Assembly (NCBI GenBank): GCA_019722365.1
Contig: JADFUC010002180.1
Location: 310,001-374,000, forward strand
Direction: 5' to 3'
From: Lithospermum erythrorhizon
Taxonomy: Eukaryota; Streptophyta; Magnoliopsida; Boraginales; Boraginaceae
Length of the DNA: 64,000 bases
Below, in pieces: positions 24,000 to 35,069 of this stretch (its first letter is position 1; each line of letters starts with the position of its first letter). The position numbers were made by a program, and so were the translations under genes. The notes under the pieces are model-generated. The model made no database searches. It saw only the letters and a list, made by a program, of their open reading frames with translations, and was not told where the DNA came from.

Positions 24000-26900
24000 A
24001 TGGAAGGCCTTACTCTAATTTGAAGCAAGGTCGAGGCACCGATGAATGCAAGTTTGGAGTTTAGGCTGGACTTGATTGAAAGTGGCGTCATTCCTGGTAA
24101 GTCAAGTGGTCCAAAGAATACTACCAAAGGCAAGATGATCGAATAAATAAAGGAGCTTCTAGGGTGTTTACATCCAATTTAGAATGGAAGATATGAAATG
24201 ATGATGGCTCAAGGGGATGTGAAAACCAAAATGACTCCAGATTTTCTGAGTGAATGTGCACTCCAAGAAAAGATGTAGTGAATCTTCATCTTTATTATTG
24301 CAAAGAGTACATGTTGGATTTATAATTTTTGAAGTCCTTTTTGAAATGAGAGTTTTAGTGGGGAGACGGTTGAGTAGGAGTCTCCAAATGAAAATCTTAA
24401 TCTTTTGTGGTATGGGGAGCTTCCAAAGATGATTCCAAGATTTATTAGGGATTTCATTATAATTTTTAGGTTTATTAGGGGTGTTAACAGTGGATTGGTT
24501 GATGAAGTTGTAAAGATCTCAAGATTTGAATTGAGCTTTAGGCCATTAGCGGGAGTCTAGACCATGATGAGGTCTAATCGAGTGAATTTTAGCAACGATT
24601 TCTAACGGGAACAACTTATTTAAGAGAGGGGTGTTCTATTGATCAGAGGCAGTTCGTAGACAAATTTACTGGGTAGGAGAACGTCAGTTTGTAAAAGAGA
24701 TCAGAAACCGCATAGCCGGAACCCATTGTCTTTCAAATGTTTCAATAATGTTAATTTTATTACATATGATAATAATTCGATCAATCGGATTTTTAAGCTT
24801 TGTCAGTCTCGAGGAATTTGGTGTGCTTTTGGGTTTGAAAGGGACGAGTCGTAGTATTTTGATTTGAAAAGTTCGCCTATCAAAGTTAGATTTGGAGATA
24901 AGTCGCCATCCATTTCTAACAAGTAAAGCAAGGTTAAAGTAGTGCAGGCTTTTGAAGCCCAAACCCCCATCTTTTTGCTCCAGCATTCAAGAAAAAATCC
25001 CCACACCCAGCTGGATGTTATTTTTAGTGGAGCCTCCAGAGGAAGTTAGATAGAATCTTATCAATTTCATTGAGGGTGCTCAGAGGAAATTTATAAACCC
25101 TCATAGGGTATACAAGGATTGACTGGAGGACCGATTTGATGACGGTAACTCGACCCGAAAAGTTGAGAAATTTAGAATTTCAACTAAGAACTCGAGTTTT
25201 TATTTTATCAAACATAGCTGGCAAAAATTGTTTTTCTTTTGTGCTTAATGTCAAGGGAAATACCTAGGTAACTACCAAAAATGATCTGAGGTATTTATTT
25301 TTAAAGGAGCCATGATATGCTTTTTGATGCCATGAAGTTATAATGGTGCCGATTTAATACTTTTGTTAAAGTTAATGATATGCCCAGATTCTTGACAGAA
25401 GGTATTAATTGTGTCACAGAAAGTATCAATGTTTTTTTTATTTAGTGAAGGAAAAAATAACTATTGTCTGTGAAAAGGAGGTGAGAAATTTCAGGGCCAT
25501 TTCTGACTATGGAAATGCCTCTCAGGTTTTTCTTTAATTGGTGGGAAAGAAGCGATGAGGAAGGTGCTTCTGAGCAAATGGTAAATAAAATTATGAAAAG
25601 AGGGTCTCCTTGCCTCAAGCCACAATAAGGTTTGAAGGGATCTGTGACTTGATCATTTACAAGGACGTAATATTTAAAAAATGCACATACCTCACGAGGC
25701 GAATCCAACAAGAATGGAAATCGAGTTTGGACAAGACACGAAAAAGGAAATTCCAGTTGACACGATCGAAGGATTTGCTCATGTCGATCTTAATTTGTCG
25801 CCATCCCATTACGCTTCTTTTTGTACGATGTATCTAATGACCGAATTCTCAAATATTAGGATGTTTTCGTGGCTCCTCTGTCAAAAAATGATCGACGGCT
25901 GACTGTGACTTTGGAGGCAACTTTGCAGGTGGTGCTGCAAGACTAATGGGTCAAGTTATTAACTATCAAAGTGAGGAAGTTGATTTTGAGGCTGTGGAGT
26001 GATGGCAGCGTGTTATTAATTTTTGGCATGGACTGTTGGTGAAAGAGAAAGGGTATCAAAAGAGATTCACCCATAATGTTCCAATGCTTTTGAAAAAATT
26101 CAATTGGAAAACCATCTGGACCAGGAGATTTAAAATGGGGCATTTGAAACAATGCAATTCTAAATCCTCCGGGTAGCGGTCAAGTTGAGGTCCAATGTTG
26201 GGCGCAAAAGACACGGCATGCTGTAGATCAGAGAAAAAGTTAGACGTGGCAAGCTGAGAAGAGTGCGGGATTAAAGAGACGACAGTTGAGTTTGACAAAG
26301 AAGCCTAATGTCCTCCTCATTAGTGATAAGGTCTCCATTAGAGTTTGTTAATTCAAGAATTGAGTTAATTTTGATTCTATGCCGAACATGGGAGTGAAAA
26401 AACTTGGTATTATTGTCTCTTTCAGTTAAAGCCATGATTTTTGCTCTTTGTTTCCAATAATCGTTTTCTTGTAAAAGTAAAAGGTCAAGTTGGGTCCTAA
26501 GAGTTGAAACACTATTATTCTTTCCAAGAGAAGGATGATTTTGAGAGTTTTCAAGAGTTTGTTGAATATCTTTTATTTGTTGAAAAATATTGTCAATTCT
26601 TTTTTTATTCCAATCTTTAATTTTATTTTTTGTTTTCCTTTTAATTTCAAAAAAGAGAGAAAGCAAGTGAAGTAGGCTTGGAAGTGTGGTTTGATGGTTT
26701 TAGGATCGTAATTTCAAGAATCGCGATGATGTAGAGAATTCAGATGAGTAGGTCGAAAAGAATTCAAGTTTAAGTGACGCTGGGAGTTAGTAAAGGAATG
26801 GTTTTGTTGAGATGATGAAAATAACATCGTATCTTTGTGTCAGGAGAGTTCTCAAGAAGTGGATTAGTGGACAACAGAACCATTCAAGCTCTCTATCGCC

Positions 26901-27471
26901 TGCCAAGTTTCTCAAAAATAATTTTGTTGTTTCTTTTGCCAGACCATGAAAATTGACATCCAAGATGGGGGAGGTCTTCAAGGCCAAAAACGTTAATGAA
27001 TTTAAGAAAGTCGACGAACCCAAGGATGATTTAATGGGCGAAGCGCTTATCCATCAAGTTAGAATTTGCCAAAGTCACCCACAAGCCAAGAGGGGCAAGA
27101 GGAAGTGGAAGCAGAGTTGAGAGAATGGTGTCTCCGTGTAGTTTGTCTATTGGCGAGTTGAAGTTGCCCATATAACACAACCCAAAACCAACTTTGATTC
27201 AATTCTAGTGAGCAATTCAAAAAGCATCAGATTGTTATCATGGTGAATGGGTTAATATTAATATTGGAGGAAAAACCCATCCACAACTCTCCACTATGTC
27301 CCTCCTCATCAATACCAAAACTAACAGGGAAAAAGACGGGAAAGGGCCTAATTAGCCTTATCGTGAGTTTCGAAAGAAAATGATACCGTCAGAATGCTTA
27401 CCAACGAGTTAGAGTAGAAGAACCGTAGAGGCTTACTGCAGCCCTCTGCGCCTCCAACTTAAGATTTTCAT
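24000..27471 (-). pseudogene. LINE ORF2: endonuclease, reverse transcriptase, zf-RVT, broken
   Basis: Starts at 27471 with MKILSW, the standard beginning of the plant L1 apurinic endonuclease, followed in frame by G-L-Q, a stop, then ELVGKHS-like and IIFF. WLVGDF appears near 27090. The segment 26666-26271 has WKQRAKIMALTERDNNTKFF, leading into RT. 25711-25442 has GLRQGDPLFIILF; the catalytic FADD box reads FTDN, so the second catalytic Asp is lost. 25006-24684 has KDGGLGFKSLHYFNLALLVR, the post-RT region that precedes the zf-RVT domain. Many stops. Confidence 0.88.
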
Positions 27472-27626
27472 GATGGCATTTGGGGTTGTTGAGGAACAAC
27501 CACCCAAATCCATTTTGAATTAACAAAAAAAGTTGGCATACTATTAAATAATTTATTCGGGCAAGATTTGAAATTAGAGTATATAGGATCATCAAGTTAC
27601 CATCACTAGTGGTCGGGGCCAATCTC

Positions 27627-29250
27627 CTAATAGAAAGAGGGTGTCCATATCGCCATCAAGTATACCGCTTTCATGCTTGGACTCAAGGAAGAGTCTAATT
27701 CTAATTTTTTGGTACTGGAATCTTTCTTGAAAGTAGTCTCATCTAGTTCATAGCCGACATCCGAATCCCCAGACTCACACTCAATAAGACCCAAGATTCT
27801 TTTTCTATTTGATCTATTTCCTATTTTGAAATCAGCACAACCCAAGTCAACTAGTTTTCTTTTCCTATCATTAATGACTGAATGATAAACGATCACATCC
27901 AACCGGCTTTCTTTGACATCAAATCGCCATGTATAAGCTAGCACTTTATGGACTTTCCGAATATGATTCACCTTAGAAACTGCTTCCAACAAGCCACAAT
28001 CATCTTTTAAGGTGGATCAAGAAACATGCTCCAACTAGAATAATTACACAGAAAGAAAATGGCAAGGTAGTAACCCGTCCTGCTTGAAAAATCCCAGATC
28101 TTCAAACCTTGTTCAACAATAGATAACTCAGAAAAAGGTCTTTTCATAGATGAATTGGCATAACCAAAGTCTTCACAATCATGACGTTTAATCTCAAGAT
28201 CGCTGGACATATTCTATGGGTTACACAATGGGGAGAACTTAAGAACGATCTCATTACAAAATGCTGAAACCTCTTCTTCTTAGGAGGTTCCCTCTACTTA
28301 GACATTTCATCATTCTTCTAGTAAACAAATATCACTCAATTCTAATGTTATCTTTTATTGGGTCGATAACTTCTACCTCTCGATCAGATAGTCTAGTGGT
28401 GGTAACATCCATATGATTAACATTCACCTCAAATCTACAAACGCTCTGCTTTTCAGAGTCGAACAAAAACGCAGCTTAATAATTTCGAGTCAAATTTAAC
28501 CACTTTCTAGAGTCTTTTAATCTAAAAGGAACTAATCGGTAACGTTTCCTCAACTCAACCATTTTAATACAATCAGATAAATTCAGTAATTTGACAGATA
28601 TAAAATGGTCTGATTTTGCATTTATAACTTTTGAGTAATCGATAACTCCGGGCTTTAATTGTGGGATGGAAATGTTGGAGGTTCAAGCGGTAAAAACTTG
28701 AAAACTTTATGATCTTCAACTTGATGGACATCGTGAGGCTTTAATGCTGATGGGAAGAATAGCTTGTTATGCCTATGCTTTTTCTTTTGAACGCTTTGGA
28801 TGCTGTGTACATGGTGCGCAGATATTTTTCGCTGAGGGAATGATGATGCCAGATGCATGGGGTCTAGTTGCCGGAATCAAGGAGCTGGAAGACAATTTTT
28901 AAAAATATTTGGGTTTGAAATTGATGTCGCCTCGGATAGAGGACGAAAGGGTGAAAGTGGGATGCGCTTGCCGGTGTTGCCCAAGTACGTAAAAGTGAGG
29001 TGATTGTAGAGAACTCATTTATCATGAATGGGTGTGAAAGAATGGATGCAGTGAATTTTGGGCTGCGTATGAGGCAAAAGTTTCAACATAACTATTTGTT
29101 TTTACCTCCTTAGAAATAGAAAATTTACAATTGGGTTGAATGTGAGAGCTTTGAGGTATGGTGGGAAGAAATATTGAGGTGTTGGAGGAGAGTTTCTCAG
29201 TGCAGGAAGGGTGAATTTCAAAAGCGGGTGTCGATAGATTAGTCAAAGTG
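27627..29250 (-). pseudogene. LINE ORF1 region, broken
   Basis: Upstream of ORF2 on the minus strand are several short open frames (29246-29022, 28858-28655, 28210-28007, 27992-27627). None shows a clear domain; the last has basic and acidic patches (NRSNRKRILGL, ECESGDSD). I call this ORF1 from position alone. A CCHC knuckle, common in plant L1 ORF1, was not found. Confidence 0.5.
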
Positions 29251-29453
29251 AGGAGAAGTTATGGGGCATGCGAAATACAAATGGGTGGAGGTTGGTGGAG
29301 ATTTTTGATTACACTACGTAGAATCGCTTTGATTAGTGTAAAGTAAGTGCGGGGCGCTGTCCCCACGTCTGCTTTCTCTAGGCAGAAAGAATTTCTTTGC
29401 TCTTAGCTTTCATTGTTTCGGTCAATAGATTGGATATATATATGTATAATACT

Positions 29454-29751
29454 TACGTACTCTAGTTGAGCAAAATGCAATAGATACAAATAGATCGGCA
29501 AGGCTCAAACAAAGTTCCCTTAGGCTGTATCATTTAGTCACCTTTCACTTCCAGTCAAGCAAATGGGAGGTAGCTCATTTATTTTAAAACACAAATTCGA
29601 TTGAATTAACAAGAATTATTTCACTTAATCAATTAACAAATTTAATTACATTTAACAAGACAAAAAAATCTATTAAATTACAACTAAGATAAACAGTAAT
29701 AAAAGAGACATTCATAACAAAATAATAACAATAAATTGAAATTATAAAAAA
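29454..29751. other. Intergenic, AT-rich, no gene seen
   Basis: Short gap between the LINE and the Stowaway MITE; nothing recognisable. Confidence 0.5.
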
Positions 29752-29753
29752 TA

Positions 29754-30010
29754 CTACCTCCATCTCTAAAAGATTGTCAGATTTGTCTTTTTCATGGTCA
29801 AAGATTAACAAACTTTACGATCTTGATTGACATCCAAAACTTTGATTTGAATCAAAATTATCAAGTTAATAATAAAGTATGTTGAAAATTCGACATATTG
29901 ATAAAGAAATTCAAACAAATATATAGTACATTAAAAGTTATTTGAATTCAAAATTGATAAATGTCAATTATTAAAATCAAAATGTGACAATCTTTTAGGT
30001 ATGGAGGAAG
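29754..30010. mobile_element. Stowaway MITE (Tc1/mariner type), TA target site
   Basis: A 257-bp element with long terminal inverted repeats: left CTACCTCCATCTCTAAAAGA then TTGTCA; right (reverse complement) CTTCCTCCATACCTAAAAGA then TTGTCA. Flanked by TA on both sides (29752-29753, 30011-30012). Non-coding; would have been mobilised by a mariner-like transposase elsewhere. Confidence 0.92.
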
Positions 30011-30012
30011 TA

Positions 30013-31320
30013 AAACAAAATCTTTATAACAAAAAAAGTACGAATGTGGTAAAAGAAGTATCAACGAGTCGTCGCTAAGAGGGTCGGTATCTCCCCAAGC
30101 TAACGAGGGTAGAAGCTAGCTCGAAGCTCGGTTTCATATAGACCGAATCGAGTGGAGCAAACCGCTCGTTTTAGCTCCACTCGTGCGCAACTTTGGGGTA
30201 AAATGGAAATTACAGCAAAGCTTTTGTTCTCCAAAACCATAAACATCTCCTTCTTAAAAATCTTGCAGCTTTTTATATACTCAATCGAACAACAAATTAA
30301 TTTAAATATTTATCAGGTTTGACTTTTAGCTTTTACATTTGACTTTTAAATTTTGTACTAAAATATTATTATATAAGTTATGTTAACATACGGAGTATTT
30401 GTTAAAGAATGTGCTATATCAAATTAAATCAAAGTTATAATTTTGTTGGTTATAATGTAATTTTATTTTAGTATTATAATTTTGATTCAAATCAAAGTTA
30501 TTTATGTTATTTAAGGCTACAATTATTTTTTTTTAGCATAAAAAAATCAAACTAGACAATCTTTTTGGATGAATTTAATTCAACATTTCTCATAGTTATT
30601 ATCTTGCTGTATTTAAGTTTGAACCACTTTTTTATTGTATTTATACTTTCCACTATATTTTTACTGTTGATGTCCAAATGGTTTAATGGATTTGTATATT
30701 TATAAATTTCGATATCAATTATATTGAATTTCCAATGTTGATTTGTATGTTCATTTTCATATGAATTTGTTCAATATTGATGCATATAATTTTGGTATGT
30801 GATTAGAGTATTCAACTTTAGTTTTAACTAATTTTATAGCGTTTTTTATGTTTCTTATATTATTTTATTAAATACAAATAGTGAAAAGTTATTATGTTAG
30901 TTTGAAGTAACCACATTTTATGCATTAGTAAGGAGAAATATGTAACGTTAAGGATTCCTCAATTCTACGTTTTTGTGGGGGAACGGAGGTGCTTGAAAAT
31001 CCTAACACCGTGTTACTTGCCAATGACAGAAGAGGAAGTGGTACACTTAATAAAATTTTGGTCCCATGTTAATGTTTTAAGTAGGTAGAATGACATTTGC
31101 AAAATAGTATAAATGCAAAATGTGAGCCTCTAAGCAACTTGACATTATTGACTTGCTAAGGTGCAGCCGTGCAGGGTTTGTAGGGATATCGAGGAATGTG
31201 AGTTTCCGCTGTCATATTAGAAGTCTCTGAGTAAATTGTAAAGATATCTGTCATTTTAGAAATCACAGAGTATAATCGTAAAGACAGTGGAATTATAGCA
31301 TTTTTCCTAATTTCTCTTAA
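30013..31320. other. Intergenic region upstream of the parvulin gene
   Basis: AT-rich, no ORF of note. A less AT-rich patch (about 30060-30190) contains CGAGTCGTCGCTAAG and GAGCTCGG-like strings but no recognisable element. 30380-30570 carries TACGGAGTATTTG and ACTAGACAATCTTTT at its ends, possibly a very decayed Stowaway copy. Confidence 0.45.
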
Positions 31321-31327
31321 ATAACCT

Positions 31328-31335
31328 TATATAAG
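31328..31335 (+). promoter_or_regulatory. Possible TATA box of the parvulin gene
   Basis: TATATAAG, 58 bp before the start codon at 31394. Position allows a short 5' UTR; no transcript evidence is available. Confidence 0.35.
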
Positions 31336-31393
31336 ATATCATTGTCCCTCATATGATCTCTACTGAGCTCATCGTGTTATTCATGCCACAGCC

Positions 31394-32257
31394 ATGGGGA
31401 AGGATGCCAAGTCTTCAGGAGGCAAAGGAAAAGGAAAACAGGCCGCTGGTGGAAGTGATGATGGAGCTTCAAAGGGAAAAGGGAAAAGCGGAAAAGCCGA
31501 TGGTCTTGGAACCTGCGCCTATGTTAAAGGTTTCTATCCTTCTCCACTCTACGTTTATTTGCTTGAGAAAATATGATGTTGATGTCAACTTTTTGTTATT
31601 GGGTCTTTGGTTTTTTATTTCCAGCCAGGCATATTCTATGTGAAAAGCAAGGGAAGATTAATGAAGCATACAAAAAGCTAGAAGATGGCTGGCTTAGCAA
31701 TGGTGACAAGGTCCCCCCAGCTGAGTTTGCGAAAGTAAAATTCTACTCTGCAGTTCACAACTGCTATAAGTCTCACTTTTCCCTTTTCATGTTTTTGGCA
31801 ATCTCAACTGAGCGGTTGCATGTTTGAACCTTTATGAGGCAAGTCGCCTTAATATAACCTTAATCGGAATCAGGAAGTACTTTCAATTTTATATTCTATT
31901 GAAGTTGTACTAGTTGTGTTTGACATCTGGTCTTTTCCCTCTATAGATAGCATCAGGATATTCAGAATGCCCATCAGGAAAGAAAGGTGGGGACTTGGGA
32001 TGGTTTCCGCGGGGCAAAATGGCTGGTCCATTTCAGGAGGTTGCTTTTAATACCCCTGTTGGTGTTACCAGTGCACCCTTTAAATCAACGTAAGCTTTTT
32101 TAATGGCTGAACTCTCTTCTTGGCATATCATCTTGTGTATGCTTGAATTCATGTCATTACTGTTCTAATACCTTGCAATACCAACTTATTCTTTTTTATC
32201 CGTCTTCGATGCAGACATGGCTACCACATTATCTTGAGTGAAGGAAGGAAGAATTGA
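31394..32257 (+). CDS. PIN4: Parvulin-type peptidyl-prolyl isomerase, Par14/PIN4 class (4 exons)
   Basis: Catalyses cis-trans isomerisation of peptidyl-prolyl bonds. Exons: 31394-31529, 31625-31734, 31947-32089, 32215-32257; all introns GT-AG and phases agree, giving 143 aa ending at TGA 32255-32257. Residues 1-38 are a Gly/Lys/Ser-rich basic tail, as in Par14 proteins, which lack a WW domain. The parvulin domain (about 39-142) includes the ARHILCEKQGK start, KVPPAEFAK, YSECPSGKKGGDLGWFPRGK, MAGPFQEVAF, TPVGVTSAPFKSTHGYHI and a C-terminal EGRKN. Length and sequence fit the single plant Par14 homologue (Arabidopsis At1g26550, from memory). Human Par14 is nuclear/nucleolar and binds DNA through the basic tail; a similar role here is inference. 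Confidence 0.95.
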
Positions 32258-32351
32258 GTTGCTCGAGGAATCAAATCAAAAGAGAAACTATAACACCAAG
32301 GTCTGATGCAGATCACCCTCTATTTGTGGCCTTTGGTAGTGTTATTCTAAT

Positions 32352-32357
32352 AATAAA
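32352..32357 (+). terminator. Possible polyadenylation signal of the parvulin gene
   Basis: AATAAA about 95 bp after the stop codon, in an AT-rich tail and well before the convergent BAHD gene end at 32683. Confidence 0.4.
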
Positions 32358-32682
32358 CCAATGTGCTTAATGTTTTAGTACTTTCACATTGGTACAAATC
32401 TTCATTCGAAAATTGAGAGGGTACTTATATGTTATTGAAGGACGGCTGATGTGTAACTTTAAATTTTCATATAAAGTTCTGAATTCTGAATCAATTTTGC
32501 ACAATATTCAGATGTGCTTTACTATTTACATGATCATTCTAATTCAAATCGAAGTTATATATATTAATTAAGGCATCAATGTCTGAAGTTTGACCATAAA
32601 AATCATATGTTTGCAGGCTTGAACCATTAGATTGAAAGGCATTGAATATCCAATCCATGATGATATTCATAGTAAGTCCTCA

Positions 32683-34092
32683 TTAGTTGAAAGTGAGAGC
32701 TTGAAGACCTTCCCTGAAAATCTCAACAAAAACATCCATCTTTTTCTGGGGCAAAACAAATCCGATTTCTATACCTCCACCATCATCTCTAGTCCCACTA
32801 AGGGACACCGATTCCATTGCATCAATCGAAGTAATCTCTACTTTCCTAGGCTTTCCCCACCCAAAATCCATATCATAATGATTTTGCCTCGGAGAGCCAG
32901 CGATGATCAGGAGTCTGGACATGTCCTTAACTTCTTCCAGGTCTGCCAAGAATGTCTCAATCCCTTTGAGTACTCCACCTTTGTACTGCAACCTCTGGTG
33001 AATGGTCTCTCCGATCAGCTTCGTTGCAGTAACGAGTCCTTCATCTCCACTTAATTCTTTATTTGTCGCGCTCATTTGGAATTGCGCTAAGCAATTGCCG
33101 AAGTAATTTGGTGGTATCACTGGATCAGTCCGTCCCCTACAATCAGCCATGAAAATGAAATATTGTTGTTCTTCTTCATCAATGGTATTCACCATTGTAG
33201 CATTACTTGATTTTATTAGACAAGACCAAGCATAACCACACACAACAGTAAATGTAGATAAATGTTTCAATGATCGTCGATCTGAAACATGTTTCTTGAG
33301 CTTCTGAATGTCCTCCAGGGAGATGACAAACGTTGTTCGTACCCTATCAGTTTCTTCCCTGAATAATTGAACCAGCGTAGCAACCATATCGTTTTCTTTA
33401 AACCCTGTGTTCCTCAAATCGTTCCAGAAAATGTTGTCTAGTTCATTCGTCTGTACTTTCATCATTTCTCTTTCATAAATCGGGTGAAGTTCAGAACTTA
33501 TCGCAGCTTCATTTCCCCCCGATTTGCATATCATAGACCATGCCTTGACGAAGGAATACATAGAGGTACCATCTCCAAGGACATGGTTATGTGTAATTCC
33601 AATACAAAATCCCTGTCCCGGAAACAATGTCACCTGAAACGAAATAAGCGGGAACATCTTCCATCCACTAGATTCAATCGACTTTGGCAATTCAGGCACA
33701 AGGGGGTAAAACTGACTGCAAATCCTTGGCTGATTACCAACAAGATACTCAAAATCAAGAAAACTCGACTCAGCAACAGCGAATGGAACTGAATCCCCAT
33801 CCATATATCTGATTCCAGGCCTCGTCGAGTCAGAATGGATGATCAAGTTTCCAGCAGGAGATGGAAAATGCTTGAGAGCCAAAGACAGTGAGTTCTTAAG
33901 ACCTGGAATTATTGTATCAAGAAAAGAGGTCCTCGAAACTGGGAGCTGATAGAACGTAAGGCGATGAATCGGGGTCATGCCGAGCCATAGCATATCAGAA
34001 CAAGTGAGGGGGGTGGATAATTCAGTGGTTGTGCCTGGAGATGGTACAACTTTGAAAGTTTCCAGAATGATGACTTTGTTTCTTGCAGCCAT
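32683..34092 (-). CDS. BAHD acyltransferase (HXXXD family), flavonoid/phenolic glycoside acyltransferase-like
   Basis: Transfers an acyl group from a CoA thioester to a hydroxyl of a specialised metabolite, in the cytosol. Single-exon, 469 aa, usual family length. The catalytic HXXXD motif is H170-VLG-D174 within GITHNHVLGDGTS; the structural DFGWG motif is at 409-413 in the expected C-terminal position. NYFGNCL (before the C-terminal half) and SLSGTRDDGGGIEIG near the end are wording seen in the clade that holds anthocyanin and phenolic-glucoside malonyl- and coumaroyl-transferases. That clade suggests a glycoside acceptor with malonyl-CoA or hydroxycinnamoyl-CoA as donor; the exact substrates cannot be read from sequence. 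The start MAARNKVIILE fits the family. It converges on the parvulin gene, whose stop is 425 bp away. Confidence 0.95.
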   Translation of the reverse strand: MAARNKVIILETFKVVPSPGTTTELSTPLTCSDMLWLGMTPIHRLTFYQLPVSRTSFLDTIIPGLKNSLSLALKHFPSPAGNLIIHSDSTRPGIRYMDGDSVPFAVAESSFLDFEYLVGNQPRICSQFYPLVPELPKSIESSGWKMFPLISFQVTLFPGQGFCIGITHNHVLGDGTSMYSFVKAWSMICKSGGNEAAISSELHPIYEREMMKVQTNELDNIFWNDLRNTGFKENDMVATLVQLFREETDRVRTTFVISLEDIQKLKKHVSDRRSLKHLSTFTVVCGYAWSCLIKSSNATMVNTIDEEEQQYFIFMADCRGRTDPVIPPNYFGNCLAQFQMSATNKELSGDEGLVTATKLIGETIHQRLQYKGGVLKGIETFLADLEEVKDMSRLLIIAGSPRQNHYDMDFGWGKPRKVEITSIDAMESVSLSGTRDDGGGIEIGFVLPQKKMDVFVEIFREGLQALTFN

Positions 34093-35069
34093 AACTGTTT
34101 AAATGAATATCTTGGATTCACTCATACGGTGTCCCCTACTAATAAATCGAGAGTTGAATAAGACATGGGTAGGTGGTCATCAACTTGCCTTACTGTTGGA
34201 TAAGTTAATCTTATATGGCTGCTTAAAAATTGAAGAGACAGTTGGTGGATTTTTTTTTTTTTTTTTCGAAGAAGAATGTTTGTTAAGACCCCTTTGTGAT
34301 AACCATTAGGCTAGAAACCTTGATTGAGACAGGTGATGGATTGTTTGGACTTTGGATCATGCAGTTGAGGATTGAGATCTCAAAACTCTTGAGATCTCAA
34401 AGCTCTGAGGTTGAAAATCAATATGATATACCATATTTAATATGATTAGTTAAGTATGTCAAAAAATACTAGTAATTGATCACATATCATTGAGTATAAA
34501 AAAATATTCCATATTTGATTTCAAAATTTAAAAATAATTATATTAAAAATACCATACGCTATTTTATAAATTGTATGTGTTTGTGCTTTTTACCTTCCTT
34601 TATATTTAGCTTAATTCCATTTTAAGACTTAAGAATAGTTTTGAGCTAATTTTTCTTTATGTTGTTTCCCACAAGTATCTAAGTATCATGAAATAAAGTT
34701 TGATTAATTTACAATTTTCATGGACCAATTTTAATATTTTCAACATGTCATGGACAATGATTTTTCACACTCTAATGATTACTCCATTCATAGTATGAAA
34801 GTAGATAAAAATTAACAAATGAATGGAGCGGCATAATCAATATACAATATTAAGAACATTTCAAGCAAAATATAGGCAAAACATATGGGAATAGTTATAC
34901 AAAATGGTACGTATCCGAGGCTACAAATTGGAGGGATATGGCTTTTCCCATCGGTCGAACATTCAAACCATCTAGTGAGATATTCATCTATCAAGTTCTT
35001 TCGTCATTTTTCGAGCAACGAGGACCGATACTATTTTACAGGAACAAATAGTGGAAGGATCAGGTCTCA
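34093..35069. other. Intergenic: promoter side of the BAHD gene, 3' side of the fucosyltransferase
   Basis: AT-rich. Contains a 16-base T-run (about 34250-34266) and short direct repeats of GAGATCTCAAA (34372-34404). No further gene seen. Confidence 0.5.

Larger units (their letters stand above)
23517..29439 (-). mobile_element. L1-type LINE, full length, decayed, 14-bp TSD
   Basis: Reverse-strand non-LTR retrotransposon of about 5.9 kb. The 3' end is an A-tail (T-run on the plus strand from 23517) preceded on the minus strand by TTTCATTACTTATT, typical of plant L1 3' ends. The same 14-bp sequence ATATGTATAATACT flanks both sides (23504-23517, overlapping the T-run by one base, and 29440-29453), supporting target-primed integration and a complete 5' end. 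ORF1 remnants lie in about 29250-27627 and ORF2 (endonuclease, RT, zinc-binding end) from 27471 down to about 24000. Stops and frameshifts throughout. Confidence 0.9.

Noticed and set aside
32632..33054. 140-codon forward frame opposite the BAHD gene
   Set aside because: It is antisense to the intact 469-residue acyltransferase and has no recognisable domain.
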